Of a stretch of 43,494 bases of DNA, positions 11,091 through 21,679 are shown piece by piece. Under the pieces are notes generated by a model, which was not told the origin of the DNA, made no database searches, and saw only the letters and a list, made by a program, of their open reading frames with translations. The first letter of the stretch is position 1. The number at the start of each line of letters is the position of its first letter. Source of the DNA: Pleurotus ostreatus/Saccharomyces cerevisiae fusant (lineage: Eukaryota > Opisthokonta); contig JAMQCK010000179.1 of the NCBI GenBank assembly GCA_024196135.1, positions 1-43,494 of the forward strand. Direction: 5' to 3'. Made by a program: the position numbers and the translations under genes.

Positions 11091-12198
11091 ATGCTCTCCG
11101 TCGTCGTCCTCGCTCTTCTCCCAGCCGTACTCGGCAAGCCGCTGCCTCGCCAGACGACTACACCGACAAGCACTGTCTACATCCATCCAAATGGCAACAC
11201 CGACTTCTGTCTAGGCGCCGCTGGCTCGAGGAACGGCGCCCTCGTTGACATCTTCGACTGCTCCACCAAGTCGGCGAGCACCCCTGCATGGACTCTCGAC
11301 GCCGACAAGAAGCGCTTCCAGCTCAACGGCACGCAGATGTGTCTCGACGCTGGCGTAGACAGTAAGCTCCACCTCTTGCATATAGTTCTTTCCGCTTACT
11401 AAGACCCTCCCCAGTCACCGACGGCACCTCCATGAAAATCTGGCAATGCTACGACAACCTGCCCCAACAGCAGTGGTCCTACAGCACCGCCGACCAGCAC
11501 TTCGCCGTGGCCGATGGCTCCGAGTGCCTCGACCTGCACGACGGGCACGCCGTCGACGGCGCATACACGCAGACCTGGCAATGCGGCAGCGACAACATGA
11601 ACCAGAAGTGGACTACCAGCGAGAGCAACGTCACTTTTACGCCGCCAACGACGCAGGGGAAGGTATTACATCCCAATAGCGACACCGAGAAGTGCCTCGA
11701 GGTGTACGGCAACATTGCGAATGGGTCTCCGATCGAGATGTACGTGGGGCGAGTACTCACGTTACGAAGTCGATACTAATTGTCTCTCAGAGCCGACTGC
11801 GACGGCACCGACCACCAGAACTGGGTCCTCGCCCGCGGCAGCACCGCCGTCAAGCTCGCCGGCACGAACTTCTGCCTCGACGCTAGTGAAGACAGTAAGT
11901 CAACTTTCCCTTCGTCTGCCCACTGTCCTTCCCTCCCCCGTTGTCTTCCAACCCCCTCCCACCTCCCCCACCTCACGTTTGCTAACCCCCTTCCTCAGTC
12001 GGCAACGGCGCCACCATGAAGCTCTGGCAATGCTACGAAGACCTCGCGCAGCAGACCTTCTACTACACCGACGACAGCCGCATCGCCGTCGAGGGCCACG
12101 GACAGTGCCTCGACCTCACGGGCGGAATCCTCGAGGACGGCAACGTCATGCAGACCTGGGCGTGCACGGACGGGAACACGAACCAGATCTGGAATTGA
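11091..12198 (+). CDS. Secreted lectin with two ricin-B-type (beta-trefoil) domains
   Basis: A predicted extracellular carbohydrate-binding protein; only binding domains are present, with no enzymatic partner. Exons 11091-11361, 11415-11739, 11791-11894 and 11999-12198; 299 residues. The signal peptide is MLSVVVLALLPAVLG, followed by KPLPR, a possible propeptide end. QxW-type signatures recur: QQQWSYS, NQKWTTS, HQNWVLA, QQTFYYT (Phe for Trp) and NQIWN. Cys pairs occur in each lobe (CLDA, CLDLHDG, CLEVYG, CLDLTGG). The halves are clearly duplicated: CLDAGVDITDGTSMKIWQCY aligns with CLDASEDIGNGATMKLWQCY. The intron inside this motif has the same position and phase in both. ATG 11091 is chosen because it begins the signal peptide; an earlier in-frame ATG adds a polar leader. 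Confidence 0.92.
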
Positions 12199-12701
12199 GT
12201 GAGCACCATGAGCGTCGTTCTCTTTCCCTCCTGTAGCATAGACATCACGTCGTATACCAGTAGTCTCGCGTAGGCATAATGAGATCCAGGATATATCACT
12301 GGCCCATTCAATGGCTACTATTGCTTTTAGCACCAGTCAGACATTCCTCAGACTCGCCCAAACATCTCCGAGCCCACACCGTCAGCGCGAACCTTTATCA
12401 TGCTATAAGAATCATTACTTAGATTTTTATGATAGTACTAACCATCCCAAGACAGTATGAAATACGGCAAGAACGTAACTGATATGCTTTTTGTCCATGT
12501 ATATGTGTGTATCCGAATATGCGTGCGTGCGTGCGTACCGACTTCCATACCAATGCAATGCTCGTTTGCTGTCTGCCATGCCAACGCTCGTCATGCCAAA
12601 CCTCGTTTGCTGCGTTCCATCACCTCATGCAATCGTACCAAGAAACTCGTCCTCCGCATCACCAAGAAAATTCTCTTTAGGCACTCCTACCCACTGCGTA
12701 A
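12199..12701. other. Tail-to-tail intergenic region with a GCGT run
   Basis: The lectin and the Ca2+/H+ exchanger both end here. The A/T-rich stretch 12395-12450 may hold 3'-end signals. A short GCGT tandem run lies at about 12520-12537. No gene is supported. Confidence 0.5.
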
Positions 12702-15544
12702 TCAGGCATCACACTCGAATAGCCTGGCGAACGAGGTGCCGTTCTGCGGGTAGTACCAGAAGGAGAAGGCCTGTTGGCAGGATCATTAGCGGCAGAAAAA
12801 GGCTACGACACGTAGGCACTCACAATCAGGATGTACGTCCCGAAGAGCAGCACGCCGCTCATATAGTGCGTCCGCCCGTCCTCAGTCGCGAAGCGCACCA
12901 GCAACACCGACAAGAAGAGCGTGACGACTTCGAGAGGGTCGAACCTGTCGGCATGCAGTCAGTACCCAATGATAAGTTTATACGAGGACGAGGAGTGACA
13001 TACAGCAAGGAAAGCGGCTTGTTGATGATCCACCCGATGAGCACCAGGATGGGGATGACGAAGAGCGTGATCTGGATGCACGAGCCCACGGACACAGCAA
13101 GTGCAAGATCGACCTTGTTGCGGTAGGCGACGAAGACAGCGGTAACGTGCTCCGCAGCATTGCCAACGCTGAGATGAGTGTAAGGATGTAGATGCAAGGG
13201 AGCGAAGGGACGTGACTTACATCGCGAGCAAAATCAAACCCAGCCACTCCGTGCTGACGCTCCCTGACCGGCCAATTCCCTCAAGCGAATCAGTGAGCGC
13301 TTCCGCGGTAACGTCTATCAAACACTAGGTCAACAATGGCGCGGCGAGTCAGTCGCGCACGGCTCACAAGTCAGCCCCGTAGCAGCCACCAGCGCGCATA
13401 TCGCCACCGTCAGGTTCATCTCCGGCGTCTCCTTATCATGGTCCTCTTCCTGCGCCTCGATATCCGACCCCGGCGGGCGCATCCTGTTCACATACCACAA
13501 TCAGCGCCTCTCCTCGCAAAAGCAACCGTCTCCGACGCCCACCTCAACTCCTCCTTCTTCTCATTCACCCTCGCATCATTCGCCCCTATCGGAGCCTGAT
13601 TCCCCCTCCCGAGCGCCGCGGCGCTCCCAAAGCCCAACATGCTCCCCGTAATACTGTTCCTCGTGCTCTGCGCGCGCGCCTGCGCCGCCCGCGACCCCTT
13701 TGACCCCTGCGCCGTCGTCGAGCGCGACATCGTCTGTCGCCCGCGCGGCGCCGTCTGCGGGATCGGGCGCACGACGCCCTGTGCGAGCGCGGCGCGCAGA
13801 GGCATGCGCGGCGGGGGCGGCGGCGGCGGTGGCGGGCGAGGCGCGGGCTGCCAATTGGGCGCGGACCAGCGCTCTGCACGAGATGGGCGATGGCGAGGTG
13901 CACGCGGGAGGCGCGGTTGCGGCGGGAGTTCAGTCGGTGCCTCAACGAGCACAGGTGGTATCTCGGTGTGTGTAGGCGGGGCGTCCGCATGTGTTGCCGG
14001 GCCCTCGACGTCAGCGTCGCTGCCAGAGGAGACCTTTTTGTGCTTTCTCCGGCGGTAGCGCCGACCACGATGGGGGCTCGGGGAGCGCGAGGGCGAGCTC
14101 GACGAACTTGACGAGCGCGACGAGCTCGAGGAAGAAGACGACGACCGCAAGCTCTCGTTGGCGGGGTCGTTCTCCGGGTTGTACAAGTACGTGTGGCTGT
14201 AGAGCTGGAAGACCATGTAGCTAATGTAGATCGCGATCAGGATGACGGCGCTCCCGCGGGAGATCTGGAGGACGACGTCCCGCTCCTGGTCCGGGCCCGC
14301 AACCTGTTCGAGCGCGATCGCAAAGGCAGTCGGCATGACGAGGGCTATGACGGCGAGTGTGAGGAGCGACGTGTTCAGCTGAGCGGCGGTTTGGCGAAAC
14401 TCCTGCTCGGAGAAGCGGATACCGCCAACGATGAAGGCCATGCCGGTGACCAGGAGCAGGTTGGAGAGCAGCCCGCCGAGGAGGGAGGCCTGCACGACGC
14501 GAATTTCGCACTTGACTAGTAGAAGGATGGCGATGATGAATTCGGTAGCATTCCCAAGAGATGCATTGATGAGACCTGGTTCGATTGATTAGCAAAGGCA
14601 GGAGCAAGGATTTGGGCCGCGAGTTTGTTGTTCAGAGTCAATGCAGAGCTGCATGCTGAAAGGCGAGCACGGTAGCCTCAGAGCTCGAAAAGGTACGGCT
14701 ACTACTACACCGTGACGCAGTTAACGTCATCTCATGCACCGAGGTATTTCGGGACTTCACCAAGTTGCATTGACGCAAGTATCAAGGCTTGAGACTACCC
14801 TTCGCCTACGCTAGCACCAGCCGAGATCCCAACGCGAATCCGACTGGTGCCACAAATGGCGCGACCCTTGCCCGCAGGCATATGCGGATCGCTGCCGCAA
14901 AAGCCGACTGCCAAGCCGGCACCCAATCTTTGACAAATGCATTTTACGAAGAAGAGCTCACCTCCAAGAGCATCGCCGGTGTAGAGCGCCACCGTTTCCG
15001 TGCCGTGACCAAGCATGCCTGCGAGGGGGATGATTCCGAGCAGCGCGGTGCCAAAGACGGCCTATTGAACATGAGTGGAGTGCGAATAGAAGGCGAAGAA
15101 GTGACGCACGCCGTCCTCCTGGTGACTGTAGTACAGAGCCCAGGATATAGGATTGAAGATGAGGAGCACGTTGATCCAGCTGTACCCGAGGGCCGACTTG
15201 ACGCTCTGCAGATAGCCAGGCGCCGCACCGCGCGTCTCCGCTGGCCGGATGAACAGGCTCTTTCTTAGCTTGCGCGAGAATGGGGGCGGGCGGATGATGC
15301 GACCCTGCGCGGAGCTGGGGGTGTCTGTGATCGTGGAAAGTCCGGCGACAGACTGAGGTCCGTCGGCGACGACGCCATTAGGCGTGAACGCTGGGCTGGC
15401 ATATTCTTGGAAATCGCGGGCGGTAAGCTCGCCAGTGCTGCGGCTCTTGAGGTTGACTGTGGATGGACGTAGCCCGAGATCGCCAGAGGCGCTTGCCATA
15501 AATGTTGGAGACGCTGGGTCATGGTGAGCGGGAGACTCAGTCAT
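12702..15544 (-). CDS. Vacuolar Ca2+/H+ exchanger (CAX/VCX1 family) with large inserted loop
   Basis: Moves Ca2+ into the vacuole in exchange for H+. Exons in gene order: 15110-15544, 14962-15061, 13543-14575, 13368-13483, 13221-13314, 13004-13168, 12824-12944 and 12702-12770; 710 residues, against about 400-450 in typical fungal members. The two alpha-repeats that form the ion path are LINASLGNATEFIIAILLLV (about residue 180) and VGNAAEHVTAVFVAYRNKVD (about residue 593). Extra length comes from a polar N-terminus of about 100 residues and a central loop at roughly 310-545. The loop has long Ser runs, SPSRSPSPHRGRRYRRRKHK, and a Pro run. Intron 14576-14961 is 386 nt, far longer than the others (48-59 nt). 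The gene shares a 545-bp upstream region with SEC61. Membrane segments are hydrophobic and intact. Confidence 0.93.
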
Positions 15545-16089
15545 GGCTAGGGATAAGACGCACTGCGAGGATCGTGGGCGGCCCTATATCTGCGGGCCAC
15601 GGAAACGTGTTGGAGTCGTGAATGAGGGTGAGATTAGAGAAGGCGGGCTAGGTTAATGTGAGAGTTCAGGTCGACGTCACACTGACACCGAGCCGACCCC
15701 AAGCACGCGTCGTTTCCCCGCTGATCGCGTCCCTCGGCGCGGATGACTTTCCGCGTGTCAGGCCGTAAGTTCGAATCCATGGCGAGACAAGCACCGTTTT
15801 GCACTCCCGCAGGAATTCATTACTCAGAACAATATAGAAGGCGGCAAATGCGTCCAGCCTAACATGAAGGTTCAGGACAAGGCGTAAACGCCTATACACC
15901 CAGGAGTAACTACAGAATAGTACTAAAAACGTGACCTGGATGGCATGTTTTGTGGCGCTACGTAGGACGTACGTGGTTAAGGCCGTAGCCAAATACGGCC
16001 AACAGCCACGTCTGTGTTCCGACATCGCGTATTTCTGAGGCAAACATCCTTTGGCTCACCCGTGTTGGTTTCTCTGGTATCCCTCCAAA
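15545..16089. other. Divergent promoter region, Ca2+/H+ exchanger and SEC61
   Basis: 545 bp between two start codons on opposite strands. I see no convincing TATA box on either side. A sequence resembling a tRNA T-loop (GTTCGAATCC) at about 15769 is not part of a foldable tRNA. Confidence 0.5.
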
Positions 16090-17890
16090 ATGGGCGGCTG
16101 TAAGCGCGTTTTCTGCGACAGGGAACGTTCCCCCAAGTGCTGACAAGCTTCGCAGTCCGCTTTTTATACCTCGTCAAGCCGTTCCTTCCGTTTCTCCCTG
16201 AGGTCTCGTCCCCGGACAGGAAGGTACGTGTCCGAGTACCTGGTCGGCGGCGCAATGTCCTCATGAGCTCCTCCCCAGATCCCCTTCAACCAGAAGCTGC
16301 TATGGACCGCCGTCACGCTGCTGATTTTCCTTGTCTGCTCGCAAGTGCCGTTGTACGGTATCATGTCCTCTGACTCGTCCGACCCCCTCTACTGGCTTCG
16401 TGTCATCCTCGCGTCCAACCGAGGCACGCTCATGGAACTTGGCATTACCCCCATCGTCACTTCGGGCATGATCATGCAACTACTGGCCGGCGCAAACCTC
16501 ATCGAGGTCGATTTTTCGCTGAAGGAGGACAGGGCTCTTTTCGGTGGTGCTCAGAAGCGTGCGTCCAAGCGCAAATCCTGCTAATCGTCACTGACACGTG
16601 CAATAGTGTTCGCGCTGATCATCTCTATCGGACAAGCCACGGTCTACGTCTTGACGGGTCTCTACGGCACGCCTGCGTCCCTTGGCGCGGGTATCTGCCT
16701 GCTGCTCATTATCCAGCTTGTTGCGGCCGCCCTCATCGTCATCCTGCTCGATGAGCTCCTTCAGAAGGGCTACGGCCTCGGGTCCGGCATCTCCCTCTTC
16801 ATCGCCACGAACATCTGCGAGTCCATCGTCTGGAAGGCCTTCTCCCCAACAACCATCAACACCGGCCGTGGCCCCGAGTTCGAGGGTGCCATCATCGCGC
16901 TCTTCCACCTCCTCTTCACGTGGAACGACAAGGGCCGCGCGCTCCGCGAGGCGTTCTGGCGCGACCGCCTCCCGAACTTGATGAACCTGCTCTCCACCAT
17001 CGTCATCTTCGCCGTCGTCATCTACCTCCAGGGCTTCCGCATCGAGATCCCGGTCAAGAGCAACCGCTTCCGCGGCCAGCGTGGCACCTACCCCGTCAAG
17101 CTCTTCTACACCAGCAACATGCCCATCATGCTTGAGAGCGCCCTCACGTCCAACATGTACATCCTGTCGCAGATGCTCGCCTCGCGCTTCCCGTCGAACT
17201 TCCTTGTCCGCCTTTTGGGTGTTTGGGAGGTGTGTGCATCTTAACCCTTGCAATGCGCGCAAGTAGCTGATTTAGTTCGCAGCCCATGGACGACTCCCCT
17301 CAGCTCCGCGCTGTGTCTGGTCTGGTGTACTACATGTCGCCCCCGCGCACGCTCTCCGAGGCCTTCACGGACCCGATCCACACCGCCATCTACATCCTCT
17401 TCATCATCTCCGCTTGCGCCCTCTTCAGCAAGACCTGGATCGAGATCAGCGGCAGCGGTCCTAGGGACGTTGCCCGTCAGCTCAAGGACCAGCAGATGGT
17501 GCGCCTCGTCGACCTGTCTCACCATGTGCCCACTTAACCCACTCACCAGGTTATGGCCGGCCACCGCGAGGGCTCGATGTACAAGGAGCTCAAGCGCGTC
17601 ATCCCGACCGCGGCCGCCTTTGGCGGCGCCATCCTCGGCCTGCTCTCCGTTGCGGCGGACATGATGGGCGCCATCGGCAGCGGCACGGGTATCCTCATGG
17701 CGGTTACCATTATCTACAGCTGTGAGTGTTGTCTTTCTTGCCTATTGACCGTGTGCTTTCGAATCCTTCCTTGTGTATCGTCGCTTTCTCGTGAACGTAT
17801 GCTGACCCAACCTCCCTCACAGACTGGGAGATCGGCATGCGCGAGTCCGGCGGGCCGGAGATGGCAGCGCTTGGCGAGTTGTTGCAATAA
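16090..17890 (+). CDS. SEC61: Sec61 alpha subunit, ER protein translocation channel
   Basis: Forms the channel through which secretory and membrane proteins enter the ER. Exons 16090-16099, 16156-16223, 16279-16558, 16607-17229, 17283-17498, 17550-17721 and 17823-17890; 478 residues, the usual family length. The first coding exon is only 10 nt (ATG GGC GGC T) and completes the expected N-terminus [20 protein letters not shown]. Highly conserved stretches are visible: [70 protein letters not shown] [11 protein letters not shown], and [21 protein letters not shown] 224-codon antisense open frame (16588-17262) is a by-product of its codon use. Identity is certain; the micro-exon is inferred from the N-terminus and a good donor. 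Confidence 0.97.
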
Positions 17891-18680
17891 ATGCAGTTGT
17901 AATTGGGCCGTGTCCGGGTCGTGTTTGCTATCTATTCGAAGGACGCACCGTATAAATGCATCGCATGGGGGATGGACGAGTCAATGGAGGTCCCGCGACG
18001 CTGCGACCTGGGGGCGGTCAGCCACCTCGAGGGGCATCGCTGTAAAGCAAGGCATCCTGCGACGAGCAGAACCTAACGAGAGCGCCTCTGGCATCGGCGA
18101 ATGACGACCTATGTATACGTTATACGATTGCTGGATCTAATGCGCGAGACGTGCCACACTCTTTTCCATTATGTGTCGGGAAGTCAGACGTGAAAGGGAT
18201 CGAGCGAGAACATAGGTGAGGGAAGTTGAGGTAGCGAAGAGTTCGAGGAACCGGCGAGAGTTTCGTTGCCTGAAGCGAGATTGCAGTGAATGAAGGACTC
18301 CTCCCTCGATCACCAAGCGGGCTCTGCTCTGCTCTGCTTCACTGTCGCAGATCCGCACCTCGTCCTCCCCCTGCACCTCGAAGTTCATCTGGCAGACCGG
18401 AGGCCGAGAGATCCGAGGCTCGCCTCCCCTCGTACGCCTTCTCCGCGGGATACGCGATAGTACAATAGCAATACCCACCCTAGGATGCGGTAAGCATACA
18501 GCGTGCCAAGTCGGCATGCCCAGTGCACGGTGCCACGGTCGGTTTTCCGCTCGGAAATCGTACAACACCGGGGCGCTGCCGCCCGCCTGCCGACCGCGTG
18601 GGGACGCCTCGTGCGGCCGAGGTCGTATATAAGCGTCCCGTGGGGATCTCGAGGACTTTCTTCACTCTGTCAGCAGGAGA
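17891..18680. other. Intergenic, 3' of SEC61 and CYSTM promoter
   Basis: No gene is supported in these 790 bp. Short open frames on both strands overlap each other and have no domain. The right end is the CYSTM gene promoter, with a strong TATA box. Confidence 0.55.
18626..18633 (+). promoter_or_regulatory. TATA box of the CYSTM gene
   Basis: TATATAAG, 48 nt upstream of the ATG at 18681. This is one of the clearest TATA boxes in the window and suggests a strongly inducible or highly expressed gene. Confidence 0.65.
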
Positions 18681-19389
18681 ATGAGCTATCCGCCGCCCCA
18701 AGGTGAGTGGGAAGAGACGACTTGAGAGTGGCGAATGGAGCGCGCGGTGGCGTGCTGCGCAGCTGATCGAGGACGCGCCGGAATGGGACGCGACGCGGAG
18801 GCGGACACGGACACGGAGACGTGGGACCTGGCCTCGGGCGCGTGGGTTCTGTACTGCGCGCTCGTGTGCCCCTCGCTCTGCTGCGAGTGCGCCCTGGGCG
18901 TCGTTCCCCTTGTGCTACGTGATGGGGTATAGAATGTATGGCTGAAGGCGGTGTTCGCAGGACAACCCTACCCCGATCAAGGAGGGTATTACCCTGGTGG
19001 TCCACCTCAGGTGCGTACTATCCGTGCGTGCGCCGGAATGGCAGACTGAGCAGTGTTGCAGCAGCCCGGCCAGTACTACGGCGGCCCGCCGCCTCAGGGA
19101 GGGTACGCACCCAACCCAGGACCGCAGACCGTCTACGTCGTGTGAGTGCGCTCTTTGAAGACGTACAGCAAGATTAGCTTGCACCTATCCCCTCTCGTAA
19201 CCTCGGACCACGCCGCTGATGCTCGTCACAGCCAGCAGCCGCCCCAGAAGGACAGCGGAGGAGACGCCGGGTGCATGGCCTGTCTTGCGGGTATGCTCTG
19301 TTGTTGCTGTGCGGAAGGTGCGTCCTTCACCTCATTTGCTCCTTCTCCTACTCATTACATAACCAGAAATCTGCGACTGCATCTTCTAA
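18681..19389 (+). CDS. CYSTM-type cysteine-rich transmembrane micro-protein
   Basis: An 86-residue protein split over five exons: 18681-18702, 18961-19010, 19062-19141, 19232-19317 and 19367-19389. No single exon forms a long open frame. The N-terminal two thirds are Pro/Gly/Tyr/Gln-rich with PPQ and YYPGG repeats (MSYPPPQGQPYPDQGGYYPG). The C-terminus is a Cys-rich hydrophobic module containing CMACLAGMLCCCCAEEICDC and ending in Ile-Phe. This is the layout of the CYSTM family of tail-anchored stress-tolerance proteins of fungi and plants, thought to sit in the plasma membrane. Frame is kept at all four junctions. The first intron (258 nt) is long and contains another Cys-rich open frame. The role in this organism is unknown; stress or metal tolerance is the family expectation. 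Confidence 0.86.
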
Positions 19390-19941
19390 GCCGCTCGCAC
19401 ACCCACCTACACCTCGTCCAACCACCCTCCCCATCGTTGCATATCCCCCGTTCGTTGTATAAAGTCCCGCCGCGCCGCTGCTCCTTCCCCCCGAGCAGTA
19501 CCAGAAGCGCGGCCGTGTACTACCTCGACTTGATGTCCGCGACGCCACTTTCAATGATGAAGTTGTTCTTGGTCTCGATATGGTCGTGGTTCTCTTCAGT
19601 CAGTGGCATGCAATCATCGCCATGGAGTGCTCTATGACGCGCTTGCGCCGCGCGATTGGCCGACCTGTGAGGTTCTCGGGTGCGGATAGGCCTAGCTTCC
19701 CGGCTCCCCGCTGGAGTATGATCGGAGGTGTGTCCATTGTGCCATCTATCGACACCAGCCCGGTCACTGGGGAGGTCCTCCGCTCCCTCGAGGGTATAAA
19801 TGAGCGGACATGGGGCGGGAGCTTCTTCCCCGCTGCTCTCTTCTTCCTGAGAACGTTCTTGTAGTCGTTGGTGCGCCCTGTCCGCCCTATGCTTTCCGCG
19901 CGTCGAGCTGACGGGGTCAAGCGCCAGAATGAACATCTGCC
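19390..19941. other. Intergenic with TATA box of the next gene
   Basis: Open frames of up to about 140 codons occur on both strands around 19520-19940 but overlap one another and show no domain, signal peptide or splice pattern. The only signal I trust is TATAAA at 19795. Confidence 0.45.
19795..19800 (+). promoter_or_regulatory. TATA box upstream of the 19942 gene
   Basis: TATAAA, 142 nt before the ATG at 19942. The distance is rather long, so the leader would be about 110 nt. Confidence 0.4.
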
Positions 19942-20622
19942 ATGTCTACTGCGCTCGTCCGCGCCGTTGAGCTGGCGTTCCCAGACCCCACGATCAAGAA
20001 TGTGTTCTCGGCGTATCTGAAGGAAGCGGGATTCGACGCCTTCCGCCTTCCGTTTGGGGACGGAAAGGCCGGGAAGGATAAGGCTATTGAGACGACGACG
20101 GAGGTGACCGAGACCGCGCACGACGCTCGCGAGAAGGGCTTCGAGGGCTCGTGGCAAAGCGATGCGGTCGCGGCATTCGAGCGCGCGATGGACAAGCACC
20201 CGAACGATGATAGGGAGATAACCGGGGTACGTGGTTACGCTCCTCAATGTTTGCTGTCGCTTACCTGTCCCCTCGCTAGATCATCCGCCAGCTACGCGTC
20301 AAGTACTGGGAGGAGAAGCCAAAGGACGTGTATGTGCGCTGCCGGGTGTGCTCGTGCTGTGGTCGACTACGTCCGGTCCATGAACTCGAGGCAAGGGAAG
20401 CGCGCGCAGCCGTCGAGGGCAAGGAGAACGATCAACATGAGATAGAAGGGCATGATGAGGCGGCCGTTGCGCCTCTGAAGCGTGCGTTGACGTCGAACTG
20501 ACTATGGACGAGTACTGATGTCGTCCTCAGCCAAGAAGGCAACCTCGAAGCCAAAGAGGAAGAAGCGTCGCGTCCGCCGTCCTTGCGATCCTTGCTGCAG
20601 CTCGTGGCCGCATGCTGGATGA
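19942..20622 (+). CDS. Hypothetical protein with Cys cluster and basic C-terminus
   Basis: I do not recognise this gene. Exons 19942-20226, 20280-20481 and 20531-20622 (TGA) give 192 residues. The N-terminal 95 residues look like a folded acidic-to-neutral domain (TIKNVFSAYLKEAGFDAFRL, KGFEGSWQSDAVAAFERAM). They are followed by LRVKYWEEKPKDVYVRCRVC with a tight Cys group (C-x2-C-x-C-C), then an acidic segment. Last comes a strongly basic tail, KKATSKPKRKKRRVRR, which would serve as a nuclear localisation signal. The tail ends with a second small Cys group (CDPCC). Introns of 53 and 49 nt have good signals. The last exon is the weakest part: it is also open in another frame, and a downstream donor/acceptor pair could extend the gene to about 20770. 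A DNA- or RNA-bound protein is possible but not shown. Confidence 0.5.
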
Positions 20623-21679
20623 GGAAGTGTATGTATGTGGAGAAGTATTGACACTGTATCATAGCTCTTGTTGTCGAATGTAAAGGCGAAGTCCTCTTGT
20701 CCTGGATCGTCGAGCTCGTCAGAGTTGGCCGACATGTTCAAGCGGAAGAAGGCAGTGGCACAATTGTAAGTACCATTCATCGTACTTCCTAATCTCTCAG
20801 CTGCGGGTACCGCGAATGGAACTTACAGCTTTCAGTCTCCTACAGGCGACTGATGGTCTGGTTCCGCAAGGCGCATTGACGCTTGTGGGTCCATATGAGC
20901 TACATCATGTTACCCATTCGGCAGATGCCGTGCAACAGCGAGCAGCAATGACTCATCCACCTCTTCCGTCTTCCGTCCATCTTCTTCTCGAGCAAATCGC
21001 TGCTGACAGTGACATGCCCCGCTGGATACAACCCTCCGCTTGCTCTTGGCGAATATGACTTTCTTCGTGTACGCTCTGGAACTTCCGACCCGAGGTGCTC
21101 GACGCCCGCCGGCCATGGACTAGCCGTACTATTGCTATGGATTCAATCTAATTTCCAGTCTGGAGTAAGCTGAGGTCCTGCTGTGATGTCGAGTGTAATC
21201 ACCACCAGCCGGTCGGGATGTACTACAACTAAGTACCTCTGTGGGCATCGACATCGAAAACGCCCGCTTTACACTCCAAACATGGATCACCTCCGCGGTG
21301 GACGCCCGACTTCTCGAGACAGATAATCACAACCACCAATCCCTATAGGAAGAATCTCTCAGTCTGACTCGTGGGAAGGCGATCTGCACCGCGTATCAGA
21401 GGATTACCTCGCGACGTGGATCGCACTTGTGAGCTTGATTAGAGACCGGGCATACATCGAGGTCGGGGCTAATTCTGCCGTTCAGTCATTGTCGAACTGA
21501 GTGGTATATGCGTTGCCTGCCTTCTCGCCGTCACATCCGGTGTACACCGCGCGACACTCATACCTTCCTGGTCATGGCGAGTTGAGGAAGCCCTCACGAG
21601 GTTATGCGGTGGTTGTATAAAGGCCATCGTGCAAGAGACTACTTTCATCGACCTCATCACCCTTTCGGTTGAAGTCACA
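20623..21679. other. Intergenic, 1.06 kb, upstream of the P450
   Basis: Up to about 20770 this could be the 3' end of the preceding hypothetical gene. From 20800 to 21600 I see no gene, RNA or repeat; short open frames have no domain. A TATA box at 21616 marks the P450 promoter. Confidence 0.5.
21616..21621 (+). promoter_or_regulatory. TATA box of the P450 gene
   Basis: TATAAA, 59 nt upstream of the ATG at 21680. Confidence 0.55.

Noticed and set aside
15700..15790. Possible tRNA, from GTTCGAATCC at about 15769
   Set aside because: The five bases flanking the loop do not pair into a T-stem, and no D-arm or anticodon arm fits upstream.
16588..17262. 224-codon open frame on the minus strand
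   Set aside because: It is exactly antisense to the conserved SEC61 exon, is Glu/Asp/Arg-rich from codon mirroring, and has no domain.
20816..21058. 80-codon forward frame upstream of the P450
   Set aside because: No domain, no splice support and no leader signals; probably chance.
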